10,434 bases of DNA, from contig JALSZZ010000202.1 of assembly GCA_027075825.1 (NCBI GenBank), forward strand, positions 1 to 10,434. The letters run 5' to 3'. A model generated the notes under the pieces. The model made no database searches, was not told the origin of the DNA, and saw only the letters and a program-made list of their open reading frames with translations. Source of the DNA: Mariprofundaceae bacterium. GTDB lineage: Bacteria; Pseudomonadota; Zetaproteobacteria; Mariprofundales; Mariprofundaceae. Made by a program: the position numbers and the translations under genes. Of the stretch, positions 1 through 6,541 are shown one piece after another. Numbering within the stretch: position 1 is the stretch's first letter; every line of letters starts with the position of its first letter.

Positions 1-27
1 CCCCTGATTATAGTGGAGGTAATCTCT

Positions 28-591
28 ATGCAACTATCCATTACCGGACATCACGTAGATTTAACGGATGCATTGAAGCAGTATGTGGAAGACAAGCTTC
101 AGCACCTGAAGCATTCTTTTGATCACGTTGTCGATGTTCATGTGGTGATGTCGGTAGAAAAATATCGTCAGCGCTGTGAAATCAGCATGCAGGTCAGCGG
201 TGTGAATATTCACGCCAGCAAGGAAACTGAAGACATGTATGCCTCTATTGACGGCGTGATTGCCAAGCTGAACCGTCAGCTCAAGCGCTATCGCTCCAAA
301 TTGCGTGATCGCCATGCCAGTCAGGCACGGCAGGGTCGCAAAATCGAAGTGGCTCACCGCATTCTCGGTGTCAGCCAGAGCGAAGAAGAGCTGGATGAAA
401 GTTATCAGCCAACATTCGACGATCACCGCACCATTGAGGCTCTGCCGATGTCGGTTGATGAAGCAGTGATGCAGATGGAACTGGAAGAAAAGCGTGATAT
501 CATTTTCTTCACCAATATTGCCACCGATACCCTGAATGCCATGTATCGCCGCCCTGATGGTGGTCTGAGCTGGATCGAACCGAAAGCCTGA
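28..591 (+). CDS. hpf: Long-form ribosome hibernation promoting factor (HPF)
   Basis: This protein of 187 residues should bind the 30S subunit and drive formation of inactive 100S ribosome dimers in starved cells. The N-terminal part (about 1-105) is the S30AE/RaiA fold: it opens MQLSITGHHVDLT, and has a basic helix near residues 82-95 (KLNRQLKRYRSKLRD). After a poorly conserved linker, residues about 135-187 form the C-terminal dimerisation domain of long HPF (ALPMSVDEAVMQMEL, MYRRPDGGLSWIEP). Short HPF and YfiA of enteric bacteria lack this domain. The start is ATG 28, because a TGGAGGT Shine-Dalgarno lies 7 nt upstream; an in-frame GTG at 13 overlaps that site and is unlikely. Position upstream of ptsN is the common arrangement behind rpoN, which would lie just outside the window. 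The call is firm from the two recognisable domains. Confidence 0.95.
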   Translation: MQLSITGHHVDLTDALKQYVEDKLQHLKHSFDHVVDVHVVMSVEKYRQRCEISMQVSGVNIHASKETEDMYASIDGVIAKLNRQLKRYRSKLRDRHASQARQGRKIEVAHRILGVSQSEEELDESYQPTFDDHRTIEALPMSVDEAVMQMELEEKRDIIFFTNIATDTLNAMYRRPDGGLSWIEPKA

Positions 592-617
592 GCGTACACA
601 GGCGAAAATGATGAAAC

Positions 618-684
618 GCTACCCGGAAACAGATCTCAGGAGTCATCCTTGATCGCCTTGTTCCGGGTAGCTTTTGTGTTTTTT
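618..684 (+). terminator. Long hairpin with T-rich tail after hpf
   Basis: GCTACCCGGAA (618-628) pairs perfectly with TTCCGGGTAGC (661-671), an 11 bp stem followed at once by a T-rich run (CTTTTGTGTTTTTTG). The 32-nt loop can fold further, with GATC and AGG/CCT pairs inside it. It lies 26 nt after the hpf stop, so it probably ends or attenuates the hpf transcript. The loop is longer than in a textbook intrinsic terminator and the T run is interrupted, so leaky termination or an RNA-processing role is also possible. Confidence 0.6.
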
Positions 685-706
685 GTGATCCCCGTAGCTG
701 TGTGTG

Positions 707-776
707 GAAGGCTTCCGTGGTGAGGAATTGCATGGGCGGGATTTTCTCCACGACCGTCTTCAGGCCTTCTTTTTTT
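707..776 (+). promoter_or_regulatory. Second hairpin plus T7 abutting the ptsN start
   Basis: GAAGGC (707-712) pairs with GCCTTC (764-769), with CGTGG (716-720) and CCACG (748-752) as an inner stem. Seven T residues (770-776) follow, and the ptsN ATG begins at 778. The layout resembles a transcription attenuator or terminator in the ptsN leader. It also leaves ptsN with no visible Shine-Dalgarno. The 6 bp outer stem and the large loops make this weaker than a normal terminator, so the regulatory reading is inference. Confidence 0.35.
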
Positions 777-777
777 C

Positions 778-1233
778 ATGATGACATCGCCGTTAATTCC
801 TGCTGAACGAATCATCCCTGCTTCCCATGCAGGCAGCAAGCGCGCGGTGATGACAGGGCTGGCCATGCTGTTTCATGCGCTGGATGAAGATCAGGTGCTT
901 GAGGCAGTGATGGCCAGGGAAAAGCTTGGGAGTACGGGAATTGGTTATGGCGTAGCGATTCCACACGCCCGCCTGAAAGGGCTTTCCGCTCCGCTTGTGG
1001 CTGTCGCCAGGCATCATGATGGCATTGATTTTGACGCTATTGACGGTGAACCGGTGTTTATTGTGGTCATGCTGCTCGTTCCTGAAGACAGCACCTCGGA
1101 GCATTTGAAATTACTGGCTCGCTTTGCACGCGCTTTGCAGCAGGAAGCGTTTCGCTCGTCTCTGTTGCAGGCCGCTGATGCCGAAGCAATGGCACAATGC
1201 TTTGTTGACGCAGGCTTTGTCGCCGATGGCTGA
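778..1233 (+). CDS. ptsN: PTS IIA-like nitrogen regulatory protein (EIIA-Ntr)
   Basis: This cytoplasmic protein of 151 residues belongs to the fructose/mannitol-type EIIA family. It accepts phosphate from HPr or NPr and acts as a regulator rather than a transporter. The phosphorylated histidine is His63, in the hallmark GIGYGVAIPHAR segment, and a second family motif sits around VFIVVMLLVPEDSTSEHLKLLARFAR. Length and domain coverage match full-length PtsN (about 150-160). ATG 778 or ATG 781 gives the expected N-terminus, although no clear ribosome-binding site is visible; a stop at 721-723 in the same frame limits any upstream extension. The 3' end overlaps hprK by 8 nt, which suggests translational coupling. 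Its targets in this organism (in other bacteria K+ transport, the stringent response and nitrogen control) cannot be read from the window. Confidence 0.92.
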   Translation: MMTSPLIPAERIIPASHAGSKRAVMTGLAMLFHALDEDQVLEAVMAREKLGSTGIGYGVAIPHARLKGLSAPLVAVARHHDGIDFDAIDGEPVFIVVMLLVPEDSTSEHLKLLARFARALQQEAFRSSLLQAADAEAMAQCFVDAGFVADG

Positions 1234-2164
1234 GCCGTGTGTCTGCCTTGAGGAATTGCTTGCTGAGCATGCTGCGGCTTTGCGTCTTCGTCTGCTTGGC
1301 GGCGAAGCCGGTCTGCAGCGGCTTGTTAACAGCCCCCGGCTGCAAAAACCCTCGCTCGCCTTCGCTGGCTTTACAGCGCATATTGATGATTTCTGCATGC
1401 AGGTGATCGGCAAAACTGAAATGGCTTATCTGGCAACGCTGCCGTCAGAACGGCAGTTACAGGTGATTAACGGCTTTTTTGATTTGCGCGTTGCTGCTGT
1501 TGTTATCACGCATCATATGCCGTTTCCTTCATACTTTCTGGATGCTGCGCAACGAACAGCGACTCCCCTGCTGACATCTGCTCTTTCCTCTGCTGATTTT
1601 ATGATTAACATGACGATGATTCTTTCCAAACGACTGGCCCCCGTGGTCAGCCAGCCGGGGGTGTTTCTCGATATTTTTGGTCAGGGTGTTTTGCTGCGTG
1701 CGGCAAGCGGGCTTGGCAAAAGCGAAGTTGCGCTTGAACTGATCACCCGGGGGCACCGGCTGGTGGCTGATGATACCGTAAATTTTCGTCGTGAATCAGC
1801 AGATGCCCTGGTCGGACGTTGTCCTGAACTGTCTCAGGATATGCTGGAAGTGCGCGGTATTGGCCTGGTGAATGTGCGGCATCTTTTTGGCTCGTCGGCC
1901 ATTACCCGTTCAAAGAAGGTAACGCTGGTCGTCCGTTTTATCCAGTACAAGGATTTTGAGCATGACCGTATTTCATCGCCCTGGAAGCAGGAAACGATTC
2001 ACGGCGTTCATATCCCGATGGCTGAACTACCCGTCTTGCCTGGTCGTTCGCTGGCCGTACTGGTCGAGGCTGTTACGCGTATTCATATTCATCAGCAACA
2101 GGGTGATGGTGACGACAGGGGAGACTTTCTTGCTCGTATTGATGCTGTTGCAGCAGGGGGGTAA
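1226..2164 (+). CDS. hprK: HPr kinase/phosphorylase, with substituted active-site residues
   Basis: This protein of 312 residues is a homologue of the bifunctional enzyme that phosphorylates HPr on Ser46 and removes that phosphate. The N-terminal domain spans about 1-135 and the P-loop kinase domain about 140-312. The P-loop is AASGLGKS (159-166), followed by the conserved RGHRLVADD (176-183) with the catalytic Asp183. The family signature LEVRGIGLVNV lies at 207-217. Two positions are odd. Pro144 stands where the family has the active-site His of the HG motif (B. subtilis His138), and Ala159 replaces the first Gly of the P-loop. The start is ATG 1226, which overlaps ptsN by 8 nt and gives the usual family length; longer readings from 1124 would lie inside ptsN. 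HPr with Ser46 is encoded two genes downstream. Family membership is firm; enzymatic activity is uncertain because of the substitutions. Confidence 0.92.
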   Translation: MAEPCVCLEELLAEHAAALRLRLLGGEAGLQRLVNSPRLQKPSLAFAGFTAHIDDFCMQVIGKTEMAYLATLPSERQLQVINGFFDLRVAAVVITHHMPFPSYFLDAAQRTATPLLTSALSSADFMINMTMILSKRLAPVVSQPGVFLDIFGQGVLLRAASGLGKSEVALELITRGHRLVADDTVNFRRESADALVGRCPELSQDMLEVRGIGLVNVRHLFGSSAITRSKKVTLVVRFIQYKDFEHDRISSPWKQETIHGVHIPMAELPVLPGRSLAVLVEAVTRIHIHQQQGDGDDRGDFLARIDAVAAGG

Positions 2165-2166
2165 TC

Positions 2167-3030
2167 ATGCATGATTCAGCTATGGTGATCGTGGTCACCG
2201 GTCTTTCTGGCGCGGGAAAAAGCACAGCCTTGCATGCGCTTGAGGACATGGGCTTCTTCTGCACCGATAACCTGCCTGTGGCGATGCTGGAAGCGTGGCG
2301 ACATACGATCAGTCAGTCGGAACATCAGGCGGCAGTGTGCCTGGATATCCGAAGTTTCAGGGGGGGAGATGTCCACGCACCGCGCCTGCCTGAACTGACC
2401 TCCGACTGGTTGACGCTGTTTATTGATGCTGATGATGAAACCCTGCAACGACGCTTTTCCTCATTGCGCCGTCGCCATCCTTTTTCTGCCGATGGTCTGC
2501 CACTGATGCAGGCTATTCAGGCTGAACGTGAGGCGCTGCAAGGCATTCGTGAGCAGGCTGATCTGGTGCTGGACAGCTCGACGCTTAACCCTTACGAGCT
2601 GTCAGATCTGGTGGAAAGCTTCTGGCTGGAACAAAACCGCATTGAACAATATGATCGTCAGCCCTTATGCTCGCTGTACTCCTTCAGTTATCGTCGCGGC
2701 CTGCCCAAGGCGGCGGACATGGTGCTTGATGCGCGTTACCTGCCCAATCCGCATTATATTCCGCAACTGGCGCAGATGACGGGAAAAGATGCCGAGGTTC
2801 AGGCGTTTTTCGCCCAGTATCCGGAAGTGTCAGAGTCCATCAGTCATATTGAACAATGGCTGAGCTTTCTCTGGCCTCGTTTGAAGCGAGAGCGCAAGCA
2901 GTATTTCACGCTGGCGATTGGTTGCAGTGGTGGTCGTCATCGTTCGGTGTTTTTGGTCGAATCGGTGGCCCGCTGGATGCGTGAGGATGGCAGGTGCTCA
3001 CCGATTGTCGTACACAGAGAACTATCATGA
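2167..3030 (+). CDS. rapZ: RNase adapter protein RapZ
   Basis: This cytoplasmic nucleotide-binding protein of 287 residues belongs to the RapZ (YvcJ/YhbJ) family. In E. coli RapZ binds the sRNA GlmZ and guides RNase E to it, controlling GlmS and so amino-sugar supply for the cell wall. Visible motifs are the Walker A GLSGAGKST (12-20), the family DNLP (34-37), a Walker B-like VCLDIRS (57-63), and the C-terminal RNA-binding/metabolite domain with YSFSYRRGLPKAADMV (171-186), LPNPHY (192-197) and GCSGGRHRSV (252-261). ATG 2167 is chosen because a G-rich Shine-Dalgarno (AGGGGGG, 2154-2160) lies 6 nt upstream; Met6 at 2182 is an alternative. It starts 2 nt after the hprK stop and overlaps the next gene as ATGA. 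A run of seven G (2360-2366) lies in the gene. Whether a GlmZ-like sRNA exists here is unknown. Confidence 0.95.
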   Translation: MHDSAMVIVVTGLSGAGKSTALHALEDMGFFCTDNLPVAMLEAWRHTISQSEHQAAVCLDIRSFRGGDVHAPRLPELTSDWLTLFIDADDETLQRRFSSLRRRHPFSADGLPLMQAIQAEREALQGIREQADLVLDSSTLNPYELSDLVESFWLEQNRIEQYDRQPLCSLYSFSYRRGLPKAADMVLDARYLPNPHYIPQLAQMTGKDAEVQAFFAQYPEVSESISHIEQWLSFLWPRLKRERKQYFTLAIGCSGGRHRSVFLVESVARWMREDGRCSPIVVHRELS

Positions 3031-3440
3031 TTGGAATTGTCATTATTGCCCATGCCAAAATGGCCAGTGAGGCGAAAAAAGCCGTTGAGCATGTGCTTTC
3101 AGAACAGCCGCTGCTGGTGGCAGTGGATATTGAAAACTCGGATGATGTTGATAGCGCGATGGCAGCGATTTCACAGGCGATTCGCCAGTGTGATACAGGC
3201 AGCGGGGTGCTTGTTTTCGCGGATATGTTTGGTGGTACGCCCTGTAATCTGGCGCAATCCAGCGCCAGGGATTGTCATTGCGAGGTTATTTCGGGCTTTA
3301 ACCTGCCAGCCCTGATCAAGGCGACATCGGAACGAAAATCGACAACGGATTTGCATGCGCTGGCTACTGCTACGGTGGCCGGTGGCCGGCAATACATGTG
3401 TGTGACATCTGATTTTATGCAGGGTGGGCAGCGTGCCTGA
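3027..3440 (+). CDS. PTS EIIA component, mannose family
   Basis: This cytoplasmic protein of 137 residues has the EIIA-Man fold. It should take phosphate from HPr on His9 (MIGIVIIAHA), with the second family motif VLVFADMFGGTPCNLA at 61-76, including Asp66. The ATG at 3027 overlaps the rapZ stop as ATGA, which fixes the start; an upstream reading from 2994 lies inside rapZ. No EIIB, EIIC or EIID is encoded nearby, so the protein is probably a regulatory end-point of the phosphorelay rather than part of a sugar transporter. Stand-alone EIIA-Man proteins between rapZ and HPr are common in non-enteric proteobacteria. The 3' end overlaps HPr by 8 nt. The target of the phosphorylated form cannot be inferred. 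Confidence 0.92.
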   Translation: MIGIVIIAHAKMASEAKKAVEHVLSEQPLLVAVDIENSDDVDSAMAAISQAIRQCDTGSGVLVFADMFGGTPCNLAQSSARDCHCEVISGFNLPALIKATSERKSTTDLHALATATVAGGRQYMCVTSDFMQGGQRA

Positions 3441-3702
3441 ATGCCAGGTGACCATTTGTAACCGGCTGGGACTGCATGCCAGGGCTTCGGCGCAACTGGT
3501 TAAACTGGGCAGTCATTTTGATTGTGATATTTATCTTGGCCGTGATGATATGGAAGTAAATGCCAAAAGCATTATGGGTGTGCTGTTACTGGCCGCGCCT
3601 GTGGGCAGTACGCTGACGCTGCGCACGGAAGGGGTGGATGCGGATGTTGCCATGCGGGTTATCGCTGAACTTTTTGCCAACAAGTTTGGTGAAGACGGCT
3701 AA
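3433..3702 (+). CDS. ptsH: Phosphocarrier protein HPr
   Basis: This small cytoplasmic phosphocarrier of 89 residues moves phosphate from EI to EIIA proteins. The active-site histidine is in NRLGLHARAS and the regulatory serine in VNAKSIMGVLLLAA. With GTG 3433 as start these fall exactly at His15 and Ser46, the canonical positions, so this start is preferred over GTG 3424. An AGGG (3421-3424) lies 8 nt before it. The gene overlaps the EIIA gene by 8 nt and is followed 11-32 nt later by Enzyme I, depending on the EI start used. Retention of Ser46 is notable because the partner kinase HprK has altered active-site positions. It could equally be called NPr; without a sugar permease the difference is only a matter of name. 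Confidence 0.95.
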   Translation: MPECQVTICNRLGLHARASAQLVKLGSHFDCDIYLGRDDMEVNAKSIMGVLLLAAPVGSTLTLRTEGVDADVAMRVIAELFANKFGEDG

Positions 3703-3734
3703 GGCATCAAAGCTTGCGCGCGGAATCCGGGCTG

Positions 3735-5402
3735 ATGGCTGACCGGCGTTTGTATGGACGGGCTGCCACGGGTAGCTGTGGTGTTGTGATTGGCCAGGCT
3801 CGCACATTACTGGCCGGAGAATCGCCGGTTCCCGAGTTGTATATCAGCGCAGAAGATGTGGCAGAGGAACAATCACGGCTGACACATGCACTGACGCTGG
3901 CAGTGGACGAAGTGGCAAAAGAAATTGAATCGCTGATGCATTCGGAGCATCACGAGGTTGCCGCCATTATGGAAGCGCATAAGCTGATGCTGGAGGATGA
4001 GGAATTTATCGCCGGTATCCGCAGGCTGATCAGCGAGCAGAAGATCAATGCGGAGTGGGCCATCCACCAGTATCTGAATCAGTTACGCCAGGCCTTTTCG
4101 GATGTCAGTGATGACTATCTGAAAGAACGGTTTCAGGATATATGGCATATTGGTCAGCGTCTGCTGCAAAAGTTCCACAGAAACACATCGACGATGATGA
4201 ATGAACAACAGGTGGCGGCCTGTGATTCTGCCATTCTGGTGACGCATGACATCAGTCCTGCCCATGTTATCATGTTCTGGCGAATGGGGGGGGCGGGCAT
4301 TATTGTTGAGCAGGGAGGAGCGAACGCCCACAGTATGATTGTGGCACGCGGCATCGGCTTGCCAATGTTAATGGGTGTGGATTTTCCTGCGTTTAGCATC
4401 AGGGATGGTGATGATATTATTCTGGATGCAGAGCGCTGTTGCTTTATTGTCCATCCGCAAGCCAGTGATCTGGCCGAATACCGCCGTTTTATGTCGGCAC
4501 TTGGCGTGATTGCCAAAGATCTCGGCTATTTTGCCACTCAGCCATCGTGCAGTAAGGATGGCCATCACATGGCTCTGATGGCGAATATTGAATTCAGTGA
4601 AGAGTTGGTGGCTGTCCACCGCTGTGGCGCTGATGGTATCGGGCTGTTTCGCACTGAATTTATGTTTTTGCGCGACTCACAGCCACCCGATGAAGAACGT
4701 CAGTACCAACAATACCGCGATATTGTTGAACAATTGAATGATCGCCCATGCACTTTTCGGCTGCTGGATATCGGTGGCGACAAGCCCGCCATGTTCCAGC
4801 GTCTTACCGGTATGGAAACAGAAGAAAATCCGGCCCTGGGCGTTCGTGGTATCCGCTTGCTGCTGGCTAATGAAGATGTATTGCGCACGCAGTTGCGCGC
4901 ATTATTGCGTTGCAGCGCCCATGGCAGGATGCAGATTATGATTCCGATGGTGAATCAGCCGGAAGAAGTCATTGCTGTTCGTCAATGCATGCAGCAATAT
5001 GCTGATGAACTGGGGATGAGCAGTGCATTACCATTGGGCTGCATGATCGAAACGCCGGCTGCGGCACTGATCGCTGATGAACTGGCCCGGGTATCGGATT
5101 TTTTTTCCATTGGCAGTAACGACCTCATTCAGTACACACTGGCAGCAGACAGGGACAGCGTGCGTTGCCGTGAGTATTATGATGCCAGTCATCCGGCCAT
5201 TTATCGCCTGATTGAGATGACGGTACGGGCTGCCAGGCAGGCCGGTATTCCTGTTGCCGTCTGTGGTGAGCTTGCGGGTAATACCGAATGGACGGAAACT
5301 TTTCTCAATTTTGGCGTTGATTCGCTTTCCATGGCGACGCACAGGGTGCTGGCTGTCAGAAACCTGCTCTCCCGGTTGCGCTACATGCCTGTGCAGGCAT
5401 AA
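3735..5402 (+). CDS. ptsI: Phosphoenolpyruvate-protein phosphotransferase (PTS Enzyme I)
   Basis: This protein of 555 residues takes phosphate from PEP onto a histidine and passes it to HPr. The N-terminal HPr-binding and phospho-His region covers about 1-235, with active His199 in GGANAHSMIVARG (the usual context is T-S-H-T, so the flanks are altered). The C-terminal PEP-binding barrel has LFRTEFMF (304-311), LLDIGGDKP (343-351), ENPALGVRGIRL (364-375), GCMIETPAAAL (435-445), DFFSIGSNDLIQYTLAADR (455-473) and Cys510 in the CGELAG motif. There is no GAF domain at the N-terminus, so this is the plain EI type, not EI-Ntr (PtsP). The start is uncertain: ATG 3735 fits the family N-terminus, while an in-frame TTG at 3714, with AAGG 9 nt upstream, would add 7 residues. 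A run of eight G (4286-4293) lies in the coding sequence. It is the last gene before a strong terminator. Confidence 0.95.
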   Translation: MADRRLYGRAATGSCGVVIGQARTLLAGESPVPELYISAEDVAEEQSRLTHALTLAVDEVAKEIESLMHSEHHEVAAIMEAHKLMLEDEEFIAGIRRLISEQKINAEWAIHQYLNQLRQAFSDVSDDYLKERFQDIWHIGQRLLQKFHRNTSTMMNEQQVAACDSAILVTHDISPAHVIMFWRMGGAGIIVEQGGANAHSMIVARGIGLPMLMGVDFPAFSIRDGDDIILDAERCCFIVHPQASDLAEYRRFMSALGVIAKDLGYFATQPSCSKDGHHMALMANIEFSEELVAVHRCGADGIGLFRTEFMFLRDSQPPDEERQYQQYRDIVEQLNDRPCTFRLLDIGGDKPAMFQRLTGMETEENPALGVRGIRLLLANEDVLRTQLRALLRCSAHGRMQIMIPMVNQPEEVIAVRQCMQQYADELGMSSALPLGCMIETPAAALIADELARVSDFFSIGSNDLIQYTLAADRDSVRCREYYDASHPAIYRLIEMTVRAARQAGIPVAVCGELAGNTEWTETFLNFGVDSLSMATHRVLAVRNLLSRLRYMPVQA

Positions 5403-5429
5403 AAAAAGCGGGAGATGACTCCCGCTTTT
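5401..5429. terminator. Bidirectional intrinsic terminator between convergent ptsI and the OmpA-like gene
   Basis: GCGGGAG (5408-5414) pairs with CTCCCGC (5419-5425) around an ATGA loop. A run of A on the left (5401-5407) and of T on the right (5426-5429) extend the stem to 11 bp and give a U-tail in either direction. It begins inside the ptsI stop codon and lies 19 nt beyond the stop of the convergent OmpA-like gene, so it should end both transcripts. Confidence 0.92.
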
Positions 5430-5447
5430 CTTCATGCAGGTAATCGC

Positions 5448-6149
5448 TTATTTCAGTGGACGAAGTTCGACGCGGCGGTTTTTCGCTCTGCCTTCCTCTG
5501 TCGCATTATCGGCAATCGGCATGGCTTCGCCATAGCCTTTGGCCTGCAACCGGGAAGCATCAATACCATGCGAAATCAGATAGGCCATGACACTGTTGGC
5601 GCGCTTGTCAGACAGCTTGAGGTTGTAAGTGGCGCGGCCACGGCTATCTGTGTGGGCTGCAACTTCAACGCGAAGTGTCGGATTGTCCTTCAGTGTTTTC
5701 ACGGCGGCATCAAGTGTTGTTCGGGATGCAGGTTTGAGTTCGGCGCTGTTGGTTTCGAAGAACACACCATTCAGTGCTATCACGGCTGGCGGCACTGCGG
5801 GTGCTGGTGCAGCTTTGGGGGCAGGCTTGGCAACAGGTTTGGGCTTGTTGCATGTGTTCTGCGTTTTTTCGTAAGCCTGTTTGGCGTACTTCACGGCATC
5901 AGCAGCGAGTTGGGCATTTTCATCCGGGTGATAATGCTTTTCATCGAACTCATGCGCTGCATGGTACAGACGGGCTACGGCTTTTGCCTGGAGCGCTGGC
6001 GTACAGGTTTCTGCACCGGCATTGCGCGCTTTTTCGATCCACATGCGCGCTTCATCAAGCTCGCTGATCTGGGTAGAAGGGCCTGTTGTTGAGCAGGCGG
6101 AAAACAATGCCGCGCTGCCGACAAGAACAAGAGCGTGTTTCAGCTTCAT
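5448..6149 (-). CDS. OmpA-domain lipoprotein with DUF4398-like N-terminal region
   Basis: This predicted outer-membrane lipoprotein of 233 residues is likely to tie the envelope to peptidoglycan. The signal peptide ends in a lipobox, LFSAC, giving lipidated Cys19 (Phe at -3 is less usual than Leu). Residues about 30-100 form a helical DUF4398-like region (ARMWIEKARNAGAE and repeated Ala-rich helices, with Cys49 and Cys100). A Pro/Ala/Lys linker (102-122) leads to the OmpA-like peptidoglycan-binding domain (about 127-233). Asp168 (HTDSRG) and Arg183 (LSDKRANSV) match the diaminopimelate-contacting pair of A. baumannii OmpA, and NRRVEL is at 224-229. GGAGGT lies 6 nt upstream of the ATG, which overlaps the stop of the preceding small gene (ATGA). 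It resembles Pal in architecture, but the N-terminal helical region and the absence of tol genes argue against calling it pal. Confidence 0.88.
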   Translation of the reverse strand: MKLKHALVLVGSAALFSACSTTGPSTQISELDEARMWIEKARNAGAETCTPALQAKAVARLYHAAHEFDEKHYHPDENAQLAADAVKYAKQAYEKTQNTCNKPKPVAKPAPKAAPAPAVPPAVIALNGVFFETNSAELKPASRTTLDAAVKTLKDNPTLRVEVAAHTDSRGRATYNLKLSDKRANSVMAYLISHGIDASRLQAKGYGEAMPIADNATEEGRAKNRRVELRPLK

Positions 6150-6403
6150 TTGGCACCTCCGGATTTGGCTGCTGCCTGTTCAGCCAGCGTCATAAAATAA
6201 CCGGCAACGCCGATGTCGTGCTGTGATTTTTCTTCATCAGCGATACTGGCATATTCGCGCGCCAGGTGGGCATAATAATCATTTTTGCCCTGAAGCTGTT
6301 GCTCAAGTGCTGCCGTGCGATCTTCAATACTGTTGAAAAGGCTGCCTGCCATGGCCGGAGAAGCCGCCATGCACAGAGCTGCCAGAAACAATAAACGTTT
6401 CAT
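6146..6403 (-). CDS. Small secreted helical protein of unknown function
   Basis: This 85-residue protein has a clear Sec signal peptide cleaved after AMA (residues 18-20), leaving about 65 mature residues in the periplasm. The mature part is predicted helical and charged, with the segment YYAHLAREYASIADEEKSQ followed by VAGYFMTLAEQAAA. The pattern (LA-EY--A--E----D---A-YF---A--AA) recalls the N-terminal helical region of some OmpA-family lipoproteins. That resemblance is from memory and not verified. AAGGAG lies 7 nt before the ATG. It overlaps the start of the OmpA-domain lipoprotein by 4 nt, so the two are probably translated in fixed ratio and may interact. No cysteine is present in the mature part, so it is not a lipoprotein. 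I do not recognise a named family. Confidence 0.8.
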   Translation of the reverse strand: MKRLLFLAALCMAASPAMAGSLFNSIEDRTAALEQQLQGKNDYYAHLAREYASIADEEKSQHDIGVAGYFMTLAEQAAAKSGGAK

Positions 6404-6440
6404 TCTTCACACTCCTTTTTCAGATATCATGAGTCACTTG

Positions 6441-6452
6441 CAAAACGTTTTG
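6441..6452. repeat. Perfect 12-nt palindrome upstream of the small secreted gene
   Basis: CAAAACGTTTTG is identical to its reverse complement and lies 38 nt upstream of the ATG at 6403 on the minus strand. Its position in the presumed leader or promoter of the small-protein/OmpA pair would suit an operator for a dimeric repressor. No convincing sigma70 promoter could be placed around it, and a 12-mer palindrome may arise by chance. Confidence 0.35.
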
Positions 6453-6486
6453 TCAGCGTCGCTTCGGCATTTTGAAGTGGCTCGGT

Positions 6487-6541
6487 GACGTGTCATACGT
6501 CAGTTGCCGGGAGATCTGCCATTGCATGGTTTTCCCCCGGC
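6487..6541. repeat. Two adjacent stem-loops downstream of bamD
   Basis: GACGT (6487-6491) pairs with ACGTC (6497-6501) around a 5-nt loop. Directly next to it, GCCGGG (6506-6511) pairs with CCCGGC (6536-6541), enclosing an inner CCAT/ATGG hairpin. Both lie in the 181 nt between the bamD stop and the small secreted gene. Neither is followed by a T-run on the minus strand, so they are not standard terminators; they may act in mRNA stability or partial termination. Confidence 0.45.

Noticed and set aside
608..652. Short ORF of 14 codons starting ATG ATG in the hpf-ptsN gap, a possible leader peptide
   Set aside because: It lies within the hpf 3' hairpin, has no clear ribosome-binding site and no run of regulatory codons.
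674..700. CRP-like TTGTGATC site upstream of ptsN
   Set aside because: Only the left half-site matches; the right half lacks TCACA and no promoter can be placed beside it.
1124..1225. N-terminal extension of HprK by 34 residues
   Set aside because: It lies inside the ptsN coding sequence in another frame, is Cys/Arg-rich and not HprK-like; ATG 1226 gives the family length.
5415..6092. Long plus-strand ORF opposite the OmpA-like gene
   Set aside because: It is antisense to a gene with clear lipoprotein and OmpA motifs, has unusual Cys/Phe-rich composition and begins within the terminator.
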